From: Collinsella sp. 4_8_47FAA
GTDB lineage: Bacteria > Actinomycetota > Coriobacteriia > Coriobacteriales > Coriobacteriaceae
Assembly: GCF_000763055.1 (NCBI RefSeq)
Contig: NZ_KN214135.1
Span: 213,181-277,180 of the forward strand
Reading direction: 5' to 3'
Length of the DNA stretch: 64,000 nucleotides
Below, one piece after another: positions 1-7,910 of this stretch. A model generated the notes under the pieces. It was not told the origin of the DNA, ran no database searches, and worked only from the letters and a program-made list of their open reading frames with translations. Each line of letters starts with the position of its first letter. Within the stretch, counting starts at the first letter, position 1. A program made the translations under genes and the position numbers.

Positions 1-159
1 GTCCTTAACCGTCGAAGCCATGTACGCGGGTTCGACATCGCCTTTCTCCCCGTTGAGCGCATAGACGGGTGCCGCGATTCCGCATAAAGCCGTTGCCACG
101 AGGATGGCGTAGACAGCCATGCGCGACGCATTGGACTTCAGCTGTTCAAATAGTTTCAT
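1..159 (-). CDS. Secreted or membrane-anchored protein, N-terminal part only
   Basis: Only the first 53 codons lie in the window; the gene continues past position 1. The ATG at 159 is preceded by GAGGTG that lies inside the last codons of the upstream ABC gene, and only one base separates that gene's TGA from this ATG, so translation is probably coupled. The product begins with MKLFEQLKSNASRM followed by a hydrophobic core and PVYA-LN, a convincing Sec signal peptide with cleavage near residue 34. The visible mature part (LNGEKGDVEPAYMAS...) is not recognised. Its position at the end of an ABC operon that also starts with a small secreted protein suggests a partner or cargo of the transporter; this is inference. 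Confidence 0.7.
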   Translation of the reverse strand, partial: MKLFEQLKSNASRMAVYAILVATALCGIAAPVYALNGEKGDVEPAYMASTVKD

Positions 160-160
160 G

Positions 161-1975
161 TCATTCACCTCGCTCGTATGTATCGAGGTATTCCTGCTTG
201 AGCGTCTGCGAGGACGACTTGATCTTTTCCACGAGCGTGCCGGCCTCGATGAAGTAGAACGAGTTGGTGAGGTCTGCCAGGTCGTCGAGCAGATGGCTTG
301 AAATGAGCACGCTTCGTCCCCGCGCCACCTCGCTGCGCATCGCGTCGCAGGAGGTTTTCCGCTTTCCCGGATCGAGGCCGTTCAGCGGTTCATCGAGGAT
401 GAGGTACGGGCAATCGGTCGATATCGCCATGGCAAGCTTTACCTGCTGCTTCATTCCTGTCGAGAGTTTACGGGTCGGCTTGTCGAGATATGGGGAGATT
501 CCGAGGGAGCTGCAGAGCGAGTCGATGTCGGTGGCCGATTTCCACGCCTCCCTAACGAAAGCAAGGTGCTCGATGGCCGATAGCGTGGGATAGAGATCCG
601 CGCTGCCCGAAGAGCTCAGGTAGACGAGTTCTGCAAATTCGGCTGATCGACGTTGGCTGATTCCGTCTGCCGCCAGGCTTCCCGAGCGGATGCGGGTGGG
701 AAATTGGCCCGACAGCGCTTCAAGAAGGGTGGTTTTCCCCGAGCCGTTGGGGGCAACGAGGCCCGCCGCCGTTCCCGGGCTCAGGAAAAGCGACCCGATT
801 GAAAGTATCGTCGTGCTTCCGTATCCCACGCTCGCGTCTAGAAGCTCGAGCCCATGGTGCTTTTTCGCGGGTCCAGGCTGTTTGGGGGAACGTGTCGCAA
901 CGGCGCCGACCGTAAAAAAGACCGCGACGTATGCCAGGGTCACGGCAAGCATCGATGCGCTGCCTGAACCGGAGCCAATGAATTCTGTCGGGAAGCATCC
1001 TACGTAACCCGTTGCCTCGATAGGCGAGAATACGGGCAGTGGCAGGAGCCCGAGCACGGCATTATGCCCTAGTGCCGAATCGGACAATAACGGGAATGCC
1101 GGGGCCGCGACAAGCAGCGCGGAGGCAAGGGGGCCCGCGAGGACGCGCCTCGTTGCGGTCGATAGGACGGCGGAGCAAACGGATATCAAGGTTCCGCCCG
1201 CAAGCAGCGCGAGAAGCAGGGCTGTGAAGACGTTTCCCGCGGTCGTGGTGGTAAGCGCGCCGTCATGGAAGAAGGCGATCGGGTACCCAATTTGCCCGGA
1301 GCCGTTTAGGGCCAAGGCGTAAATGCCCCCGGGTGCGAGGCCGGCGAGGAGCATCGCGGTCCCCGCGGCGATTATCGAAAACACGATCTGAATAAGGCGC
1401 CGGAATTTGGGCACGGGCGCCTTTGCCGCCAGGGTCCCGGGCCTTGTGGCGCCGAGCACGAGTATCGACGAGAGAAGGAAGGGGATGAAGGGAAGGAAAG
1501 ACGGCGCCGTGGCAATGGCGTAAGGCAGGAAGGAAAGGAATGGCAGGTCGTTTGCGGAGGCCGGGATATCCGTGATGCCGGAGCTGCTCAGGGCACGGCA
1601 ATATGCGAGCGCTGCGTCATTGGTCTCTTGGTCTCCCACGATGGACCCGGATTGGAAGCCTTCGCCCATGAGCGCGTAGTAGCTCTCGGCAGAATCGAGA
1701 AAGGCGGCGTCGGTTTGAGCGGCAAGGGCGGCGTTCGCGTATCTTGCAAGCTCCGCGTCATTTTGCTGCTCTGGAGATAGGTCTGTGCCGCTGGCCTGGG
1801 GCGCGCGCGTATTGAATGCGTTGACAAAGCTCTGCATGCCCTGTTTCATAAAGAAGGGCCCGTAGATGGGTGAATTGAACGCAATGGGGACGGAAAAGGC
1901 TGCAGCGAGAACGAGCGTACAAATCCATACGGCCTTGTCTCTTAGGATTAGTTTGAGAAGAAGTCGACAGTACAT
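161..1975 (-). CDS. ABC transporter, permease and ATPase fused
   Basis: 604 residues. The N-terminal 380 or so residues form a membrane domain with one segment near the N-terminus, a soluble loop of about 110 residues, then a cluster of hydrophobic segments. The C-terminal 210 residues are an ABC ATPase with Walker A APNGSGKTT near residue 410, signature LSTGMKQQ and Walker B YLILDEPLNGLDP. The membrane part contains ALNGSGQIGYPIAF, a motif shared with both halves of the permease encoded upstream, so the three membrane halves look homologous. It probably acts as a half-transporter exporting a peptide or lipid-like substrate with the neighbouring proteins. Substrate unknown. The gene lies 153 bp downstream of the separate ATPase on the same strand. 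Confidence 0.85.
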   Translation of the reverse strand: MYCRLLLKLILRDKAVWICTLVLAAAFSVPIAFNSPIYGPFFMKQGMQSFVNAFNTRAPQASGTDLSPEQQNDAELARYANAALAAQTDAAFLDSAESYYALMGEGFQSGSIVGDQETNDAALAYCRALSSSGITDIPASANDLPFLSFLPYAIATAPSFLPFIPFLLSSILVLGATRPGTLAAKAPVPKFRRLIQIVFSIIAAGTAMLLAGLAPGGIYALALNGSGQIGYPIAFFHDGALTTTTAGNVFTALLLALLAGGTLISVCSAVLSTATRRVLAGPLASALLVAAPAFPLLSDSALGHNAVLGLLPLPVFSPIEATGYVGCFPTEFIGSGSGSASMLAVTLAYVAVFFTVGAVATRSPKQPGPAKKHHGLELLDASVGYGSTTILSIGSLFLSPGTAAGLVAPNGSGKTTLLEALSGQFPTRIRSGSLAADGISQRRSAEFAELVYLSSSGSADLYPTLSAIEHLAFVREAWKSATDIDSLCSSLGISPYLDKPTRKLSTGMKQQVKLAMAISTDCPYLILDEPLNGLDPGKRKTSCDAMRSEVARGRSVLISSHLLDDLADLTNSFYFIEAGTLVEKIKSSSQTLKQEYLDTYERGE

Positions 1976-2128
1976 TTAGAAGCACCTACGTTCCTCAAAG
2001 AATTGTTAGATTAAAAGTAACAGACCGGATGAAGATACGTGCGACGGGGGCGAGGCGAATGGCTGAGCGGTATCGATATGCGGGTTCAACGGTATCACAT
2101 TGGCCACATAGATTTTTAACTTGCATTT

Positions 2129-2869
2129 CTACCCGCCCTTTTCGTAGAGTCGCCGATACGTGCTTAGCGCACCCTCGGCGCGTCCGGCAGGCTTTGCGAA
2201 ATGGGATCCAGGAGACTTCGGCGCAGCATCATCTTGCGGAATGCTTCTAATGAGCCTCCCATCCTTCAAAAACAGAATCTCATCGCACAGCCTATCGACC
2301 GAATCCAAGATGTGGGATGACATGATGATGCACGTACCAGAATCGGCCAGCTTCCTGAGAATCTCGGAATGCAAGTCCACCCTGCTGGGGTCGAGCGCGT
2401 TCATGGGCTCATCTAATAGAAGGTACCGCGCGCCCGTCGCATACGCAATCGCCAGGGTAAGCTGCTGCTTCATGCCCTGGCTCAGAGTGCGGATCCTCAT
2501 CTTCGCGAACTCGCCTATCTGCGTTTGTTCCACTATCTCTTCGATATCGCGAGCATGCGGCCACATATCGCAAACCATCTTGAGGTGATCTTCCGCACGC
2601 AATCCGGGATACAGCAGCGTCCCCTCACCAGGTGCATAGAAGATCATAGAACGGACCTCTCTCGCACCCGTACCCTGCACCTCATCCAAAACGATGCTCC
2701 CGTCCACGCGAGGACCCGGCAAACCTGCCATCGCACGCAGCAACGTCGTCTTTCCATGCCCGTTCGGAGCGACGAGACCGTAGACCGTACCCGGGGCAAA
2801 CTCAGCGTTCACCGAATCTACGAGCACCTTCTTTCCATAAGAGATCGTCAGCGTTTGAAGGTCAATCAT
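2129..2869 (-). CDS. ABC transporter ATP-binding protein
   Basis: 246 residues, a stand-alone ABC ATPase: Walker A APNGHGKTTLL, signature LSQGMKQQ, Walker B YLLLDEPMNALDP and switch His in SSHILDS. It closely resembles the ATPase domain of the fused gene downstream. Two starts compete. The ATG at 2878 overlaps the permease stop (ATGA) but has a purine run directly against it; the ATG at 2869 has AAGGGG about 9 bases upstream and is preferred. It should energise the double permease encoded just upstream. The His in Walker A, where Ser is usual, is a minor deviation. Confidence 0.88.
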   Translation of the reverse strand: MIDLQTLTISYGKKVLVDSVNAEFAPGTVYGLVAPNGHGKTTLLRAMAGLPGPRVDGSIVLDEVQGTGAREVRSMIFYAPGEGTLLYPGLRAEDHLKMVCDMWPHARDIEEIVEQTQIGEFAKMRIRTLSQGMKQQLTLAIAYATGARYLLLDEPMNALDPSRVDLHSEILRKLADSGTCIIMSSHILDSVDRLCDEILFLKDGRLIRSIPQDDAAPKSPGSHFAKPAGRAEGALSTYRRLYEKGG

Positions 2870-2874
2870 CGAGA

Positions 2875-5097
2875 TCATCCCCTTTCGATCTTTGGAACAC
2901 TCAGGCGCACCATCAACGGAGATACGGCGCCCAAGACCACCAGCAGAGCGCCCGATGCGCCGACGACCTCTCCAAAAGGCATCGCGTTCGTCCCTCGCCC
3001 AAGGAACCCAATCGTCCCCACCTGGGAAGCGGGATCAAACGAGGCGAATGGAGCCAGCAGCGCGACGCCCATGCCCACGCTTTCAACATGAGCGCTCAAC
3101 GAACCCAACACCAAGAGAACCGCGCAAACCATTCCGGTGACAACGGGGTTGCGGCTAATCGCTGCTGTCAACGCAGCGACGACGGAAATCACGCCGTATG
3201 CCATGACCAGCAACGGAATACTGCACAACACCGCCTCCCCCACCATGGACGTTGTCGAAGCTCCCGCCCGAATGAGAGCGACGGGATACTCCGATCCACC
3301 CGCACCGTTCTTAATCACGGACACAACGACAGCGGGAACCATCGACACCAAAAGCAGCACCAAGCCAAGCAGGAGAGCCAGCGCAACAGCCGTCAGAAAA
3401 CGCACATGCGCTGTTGCGGGGATCTGGAGAACCAGAAGGGAACGACACTGCAGGTGGGTGCACGCGAGCGATGTGACAACCACGGGCAACAGCAAAAATA
3501 AGGAGGGAAGCGCTGCCTGGAGATACGAAAGGAGGATTAATGGGGGCATCTTCGTACTTAACTCGTAAACCTTGGGGTCCGGCAAGCTCGCGATCGACTC
3601 AAGCAGAAGGGCGCGCGCCTCCGCACGAGAAGGAGTCTCCGGCTCGATTCCGATCGATTGCAGGAGAGTCGCATCTGCCGCGCCCAGCTCACCTCGAGCG
3701 CGCTCGTACGTCGCAAGGCTTCGAAACCCCTCCGCAGGCATAGGCGCGTACACGAAACCCGAAAGAGCATCCCGCATGTCTTCCAGGGCCGCTTTGCCCT
3801 CGACGTCCATATTCGCAGCGTTCTGCTCTAGATACCGATCTATTGAACGGAGCTCCCCATCCCTATACCGAACAGCGGAAACGTTATCAGCGTCAGGAAA
3901 CATCTCGACCAGAGCCGGGGCTAGCATCGTCGTCGACATTGCAATCGCGCATACGGCGAGGGTAGGAGAACGCAGGAGCAGTTTCCCCATCGTTCTTACG
4001 TATGCAACGGCGGAGGCACAAGCGCTCGAACGAGTTGCCGTTCTCGATGCAGTGAAGGAACCTCTCTCAAGACAAATCAGGGATATCGGGCACGCGCAGC
4101 CGCTCTTTCCAGCAACGCAAAGCAGGCTAATTGCCAGCACCTCGATCCCGATTGCGCATACGAGGGCAATCGCGCCACGCTCGAAGCAAAGTCCAGGCAG
4201 ATTCACTATCTGCGTTGTCGGGTACGGGCTATAGGCGTCGACGGTCAACTCAGTGTTCGCATACGTAAGGGGATTCAACAGGGCGAACTCACGTAAAGCG
4301 ATGGATCTTCCGTAATACCCGGGAACCATCGTCACCCCCATCAGGGCACATACGAACACGATTCCAAGCGTAGGGTTATTGGCAATCTTCACGGCAAGGT
4401 GAACGACAAGCGAGATGAACGCTGCCACCAAGAATTGCAAGATGGCCGTCTGCGCGAACACCAGCCAAGCCGGTTTGATAACCGGAGTCGCATATTGAAT
4501 GTAGCCTATCGGATAGAACGGCGAGCCCGGGCCATTCTTCACAAGCGCGGCGATTATCCCTGGAAGATTGATGGCGAGGACGGCAAGCATTGCAAAAACA
4601 CTCGCCCATACGCTCGATGCAACAAGTCTACCCAGCTCGCCCATCGGTGCCTGGATGATGAGCTTTTCACGTTTGTTAAGACGCGCGGCAAGGAACGAGA
4701 CGGCAACGGCCGTTGCGACCCATAGCAAGTACTCCTTCGATCCGTCATAATAGGTGTACTCTCCATCCGATATCTGCAGAAACGGAAGTAGGGGAGAGAG
4801 CGGTGCCAAGATAAGACGTCCCGCGACAAGAGGGTACAGAAGCGCGGGCATGCTTGATGAAGAGGTATAGACACCGTCCTCCCCCGCATTCACAAGCGCA
4901 TCCGCATAGGATGCTGACAATTCCTGCTCAACACGGGTTATTCCCGACTCGAGGTATTCGACCCGTCCGTCGATGCCAGCCGCGCTCCTGAAGACGGGCA
5001 GAGCACAAAGAACCATCAACGCAACAACGACAACACAGAGCGACCTGGAGGAGAGAAGCGACCTAAAGATCGCCTTCGAGATTTTGAGCATATTCAT
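2875..5097 (-). CDS. Double-length ABC-2-like permease
   Basis: About 740 residues if it starts at the ATG at 5097; an ATG at 5091 is equally possible and the ribosome-binding sites do not decide. The protein is an internal duplication. Each half has an N-terminal membrane segment, a soluble extracellular region of about 100-150 residues and a cluster of about five membrane segments. The halves share a motif (ALVKNGPGSPFYPIGYI in the first, SVIKNGAGGSEYPVALI in the second). This is the architecture expected of a complete ABC-2 type permease dimer in one chain. It is organised with a small secreted protein upstream and ATPases downstream, as in bacteriocin export or immunity operons, but the substrate is unknown. 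Confidence 0.8.
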   Translation of the reverse strand: MNMLKISKAIFRSLLSSRSLCVVVVALMVLCALPVFRSAAGIDGRVEYLESGITRVEQELSASYADALVNAGEDGVYTSSSSMPALLYPLVAGRLILAPLSPLLPFLQISDGEYTYYDGSKEYLLWVATAVAVSFLAARLNKREKLIIQAPMGELGRLVASSVWASVFAMLAVLAINLPGIIAALVKNGPGSPFYPIGYIQYATPVIKPAWLVFAQTAILQFLVAAFISLVVHLAVKIANNPTLGIVFVCALMGVTMVPGYYGRSIALREFALLNPLTYANTELTVDAYSPYPTTQIVNLPGLCFERGAIALVCAIGIEVLAISLLCVAGKSGCACPISLICLERGSFTASRTATRSSACASAVAYVRTMGKLLLRSPTLAVCAIAMSTTMLAPALVEMFPDADNVSAVRYRDGELRSIDRYLEQNAANMDVEGKAALEDMRDALSGFVYAPMPAEGFRSLATYERARGELGAADATLLQSIGIEPETPSRAEARALLLESIASLPDPKVYELSTKMPPLILLSYLQAALPSLFLLLPVVVTSLACTHLQCRSLLVLQIPATAHVRFLTAVALALLLGLVLLLVSMVPAVVVSVIKNGAGGSEYPVALIRAGASTTSMVGEAVLCSIPLLVMAYGVISVVAALTAAISRNPVVTGMVCAVLLVLGSLSAHVESVGMGVALLAPFASFDPASQVGTIGFLGRGTNAMPFGEVVGASGALLVVLGAVSPLMVRLSVPKIERG

Positions 5098-5163
5098 CGC
5101 CAACCTTAACCTCATCCAGTCGGAACAGAGGGGCCGAACAAAATGCTCGGCCCTTCCTCGCAT

Positions 5164-5529
5164 CTAGTAGGTGCTATAGACAAATTGCCATTTATCAGTT
5201 GTGCCAAGAACACCACAGGAGCACATTGCAGCGAGGCGGGATTCCCTATGATGCGCGGATCGGCGATAGCCATTTCGGTAGGAGATCGTCTTGTAAGAGA
5301 TGTTGAACATCGAGATGCTGTGCCCGCTTACGCCGCGAGGACAGCTGTAGCTCCAGTAGGTATCGACGACGTCGTCCGTATACCCGAGGGGCTCAACGAG
5401 GGCACACTGGCTGCTCTCCTGGGAAGGAGGCATCGGGGTATCCGCAAAAGCGGGGGCTCCCGGCAGCAACAGACAAAGAGCGAGGCCGAGGAAAACCAAG
5501 AGCTTACACGACTTAACAGTACTGAACAT
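5164..5529 (-). CDS. Small secreted Cys-containing protein, possible exported peptide
   Basis: 121 residues from the ATG at 5529, with GGAG just upstream; a TTG at 5541 is less likely. A clear signal peptide (KLLVFLGLALCLLL core, cleavage near APAFA-DT) precedes a mature region of about 92 residues. That region is rich in Ser, Tyr and Arg, with four cysteines (contexts SQCAL, YSCPRG, MCSCGV) and an aromatic end KWQFVYSTY. It is the first gene of the minus-strand ABC module, about 66 bp before the permease. Size, secretion and context fit a bacteriocin-like or signalling peptide precursor. The Trp/Tyr-rich mature region loosely recalls the lactococcin-972 type, but I see no diagnostic match. 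Confidence 0.6.
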   Translation of the reverse strand: MFSTVKSCKLLVFLGLALCLLLPGAPAFADTPMPPSQESSQCALVEPLGYTDDVVDTYWSYSCPRGVSGHSISMFNISYKTISYRNGYRRSAHHRESRLAAMCSCGVLGTTDKWQFVYSTY

Positions 5530-5649
5530 AATCCTCTCCAATCTAGAGGGGTTTCGGTTGCAGCATGCTGTGATTACTTGCCGGCAAAGTCAATTTAACA
5601 TAAACTGTTAAAAAGTAACCTGAGTTCTTTAAATTCTTCGGAGGTTATT

Positions 5650-6162
5650 ATGAGTTCCGACAATCGCACTCCCCGGCTTCATTCCTTCCGCATCGCATGT
5701 GCGATAGCCTCTGCGACCCTTTGCGCCACCGCCATCGCACAAGTGGCGTTCTCCTTAAAGCCAGCAATCGAAGTGCTCGACAACCCTGTAATTGCAGACT
5801 CCCCCGCGTATCCAGCCCTTGCGATCTCGACATTGGTCCCTGCCGTCATCGGTATCGCTACGACCATCCTCAGCGCCGTTCTCGTGTGGACGATCAAGAG
5901 CGGAGACCCCTTCAAGAAAGGGTCTGCGACATGCTTGAAGGTGCTCGGCATTCTCTTCGTTGTTCAAGCTGCCACCAGCCTCTACGCCGGCTCACTCAAA
6001 ACCTCCGTTTCGATGTTTGGCGGCGAGGGGGCCGTCGGCGCCCAAGAGATCGCTTCATCATTCGATTGGACCTCTCTGGTTCTCGGCATCGTCCTGTTCA
6101 TGCTTTCCCAGCTCTTCTTGTACGCCCGAGAGCTGTACCTCGACTCCGACGAGATTGCGTAA
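5650..6162 (+). CDS. DUF2975-like four-helix membrane protein
   Basis: 170 residues with GGAGG about 7 bases before the ATG. Four hydrophobic segments are visible: near residues 14-32, 55-80, 96-115 and 138-158. A short polar N-terminus and a charged C-terminus (YARELYLDSDEIA) suggest both ends are cytoplasmic. Length, topology and the immediately following Cro/C1-type regulator match the DUF2975/YoaS family, which is commonly paired with a YozG-like HTH protein. Function unknown. It is transcribed divergently from the ABC/secreted-peptide module across a 120-bp intergenic region. Confidence 0.65.
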   Translation: MSSDNRTPRLHSFRIACAIASATLCATAIAQVAFSLKPAIEVLDNPVIADSPAYPALAISTLVPAVIGIATTILSAVLVWTIKSGDPFKKGSATCLKVLGILFVVQAATSLYAGSLKTSVSMFGGEGAVGAQEIASSFDWTSLVLGIVLFMLSQLFLYARELYLDSDEIA

Positions 6163-6171
6163 GGAAACGCC

Positions 6172-6423
6172 ATGCCCGTAATTGTTCGCCTCGACAAGAT
6201 CATGGCCGAGCGAAAGATTTCCTCGAACGAACTTGCCGAAAGGATTGGAACCACGCCCGTGAACCTGTCCCGTATTAAAAAAGGGCATATTCGCGGCATT
6301 CGCTTCAACACACTCGAGCAGCTATGCCTCGCCCTTCGTTGCCAACCCGGAGACCTTCTCGAAGTCATGAGCGAAGAGGATGCCCGAAAGGAGTTCGGAC
6401 TCGATTGGTCCGCCGAGGATTAG
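6172..6423 (+). CDS. Cro/C1-type HTH regulator, YozG-like
   Basis: 83 residues, 9 bp after the membrane protein and preceded by AAGGAAA. The helix-turn-helix covers about residues 7-65 (motifs SSNELAERIG, VNLSRIKKGHI, FNTLEQLCLAL, CQPGDLLEV), the compact HTH_26/YozG layout. It probably autoregulates this two-gene operon. The TAG stop at 6421-6423 is followed in the same frame, without interruption, by the catalytic region of a tyrosine recombinase. The last dozen residues (FGLDWSAED) may therefore come from a junction. Confidence 0.85.
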   Translation: MPVIVRLDKIMAERKISSNELAERIGTTPVNLSRIKKGHIRGIRFNTLEQLCLALRCQPGDLLEVMSEEDARKEFGLDWSAED

Positions 6424-7149
6424 AGGGCGGTCGTACTCGCCCTGCACACGGGGATGCGAATCGGCGAGGTCTGCGGCCTTCGGTGGTGCGATGTGGATTT
6501 CGAGACGGGCCTGATCTCGATCAGACACTCGGTGGCGTACGCGAAGGGAATGGGTTCGTTCATCAAGGACACCAAGACCCATGACGCCAGGGGTATCCCC
6601 ATCGACCCGGTCGGCCTACTCCCCTTCCTGAAGGAGACCCACGAGATCGACTGCGGAAAGCTGCGCTTGCGCGGCCTTACCGGGGCGGTCGAGATCGGGG
6701 ACTGCTACATCCTGTCGGAGCCGGGCGCGACCTTCGCGACGACAAGCTATATCCGCAGGGCGTTCAAGACGTTCTCGGAGACCAACGGCCTCATGGGCAC
6801 CAACGACGAGCTGATCACGTTCCACGGCCTTCGCCACACGTTCGCAACGCAGTGGATCCGCCAAGGCGGCGATATCAAGGCGCTCCAATCGATCCTCGGC
6901 CACAAGGACGCCATGGCGACGCTCAACGTCTACGCCGACATCGAGCCCATCTCCAAAATCCATAACATGCTGCGCGCCACGCCGTGCCTTTGGCGCGGGC
7001 ACCTCGGGCCGAGGGTCGATCCGGGTCCCATGTTCCAACAGAGGATCCAGGAGTCCATCGAGACGCTCCAGGCGTTCGGCTACGGCATCACCGAGCCGGA
7101 CGACCGAAATATCGCCATACGCGACGTGAAGACGAACAGTTGGCTCTAA
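6424..7149 (+). pseudogene. Tyrosine recombinase (integrase), 5'-truncated remnant
   Basis: Open from the codon after the HTH gene's stop to TAA at 7149. The translation starts directly in the catalytic domain (RAVVLALHTGMRIGE). Counting from the ATG at 6454, the catalytic set is complete: Arg2, Lys41, His124-x-x-Arg127, His150 and Tyr160 (HGLRHT, LGHKD, NVYAD). The SAM-like core-binding domain and arm domain, about 150-200 residues in intact integrases, are missing. No usable ribosome-binding site precedes 6454 (the GGGG touches the ATG). It is most simply the remains of an integrative element whose 5' part was deleted, with the breakpoint at the end of the HTH gene. The last 60 residues extend beyond the usual C-terminus. 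Confidence 0.75.
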
Positions 7150-7545
7150 CTCACCGAGTACGCGGCAGTGCTGGGCCCATCCCAACTGAGGTCACGGTGG
7201 TCCGATAGGGGCGCCGCCCGCGGCATGCGCCGCGGAGCGGTATCCCCTACCGAAGGGCGGGGATGCCCTTCGCTTCCAGTTCGGAATCAGCCGTCGGAGG
7301 CGTTCGGCTGACTGCGGGAACGGCCTGTCCGCTCAATGTGTTCGGCTGAGATCGGAAATCAACCCAACACGAGCCGGACACGCGCCAGATGGCTCTTCCC
7401 CGTACGGCCTTCCCCCTTACGCTCATGTTGCAGGCATGTAACGCCGCAGCGAGCGCGCCTTTTTTGCGCCAGACAGGTACAATGATGAACACTGTACCGT
7501 AGCGGAGCGCCCCGCGCGCGCCGCAATCACGCGAAAGGGTTTCCC
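7150..7545 (+). other. Intergenic region after integrase remnant
   Basis: 396 bp without a convincing gene. It contains several GC-rich imperfect palindromes (for example around CCGCGGCATGCGCCGCGG at 7217-7236) and, near its end, the GGTACA/TGTACC inverted repeat noted separately. A short minus-strand open frame (7247-7492) has no ribosome-binding site or recognisable motif. Confidence 0.5.
7476..7498 (+). promoter_or_regulatory. Inverted repeat overlapping a possible -10 box
   Basis: GGTACA at 7476-7481 and TGTACC at 7493-7498 are perfect inverted half-sites separated by 11 bases. A TACAAT (7478-7483) that could be a -10 element lies inside the left half. It sits about 50 bp before the ACT-domain gene. 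An operator role is a suggestion only; no good -35 element is seen. Confidence 0.3.
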
Positions 7546-7833
7546 ATGGCCGAGATCTCGTCCTCCCGTATCGTCATCACCGTCCTTGGCAAGAACCGCC
7601 CCGGCATCGTCGCCGGCGTCACCCGTGTCCTAGGCGAGGCCAACGTCGACATCCGCGACATCACGCAGTCCATTATCGAGGACATCTTCACCATGACCAT
7701 GCTGGCCGATACCGCCGAGTCCAAGCTCGACTTCGCCGAGCTGCAGAAGGCGCTGGCCGAGGCCGGCGAGCTTTCGGGCGTCAACGTGTCCATCCAGCGC
7801 GAGGACGTCTTCAACTTTATGTACCGCCTGTAG
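7546..7833 (+). CDS. ACT domain protein (UPF0237/GcvR-like)
   Basis: 95 residues, essentially one ACT domain plus a C-terminal extension. The characteristic start SSRIVITVLGKNRPGIVAG with the glycine-turn, then EANVDIRDITQSI, place it in the UPF0237 group of small stand-alone ACT proteins. These bind amino acids or similar small ligands and are thought to have regulatory roles. The ATG follows GAAAGGG. In many Gram-positives this family precedes a PFL-like (DUF711) gene; here citrate synthase follows after 77 bp, so a link to 2-oxoglutarate/glutamate supply is possible but unproven. Confidence 0.88.
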   Translation: MAEISSSRIVITVLGKNRPGIVAGVTRVLGEANVDIRDITQSIIEDIFTMTMLADTAESKLDFAELQKALAEAGELSGVNVSIQREDVFNFMYRL

Positions 7834-7910
7834 CGAGCAAGCCGCTGGGGATAGCCTGACGCGCGCATGCCCATGCAAGTCACCCCGATGCGGCCCGGAG
7901 AGGAGCGCGC

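Noticed and set aside
7247..7492. 81-residue minus-strand open frame
   Set aside because: No ribosome-binding site and no recognisable motif; it overlaps palindromic intergenic DNA.
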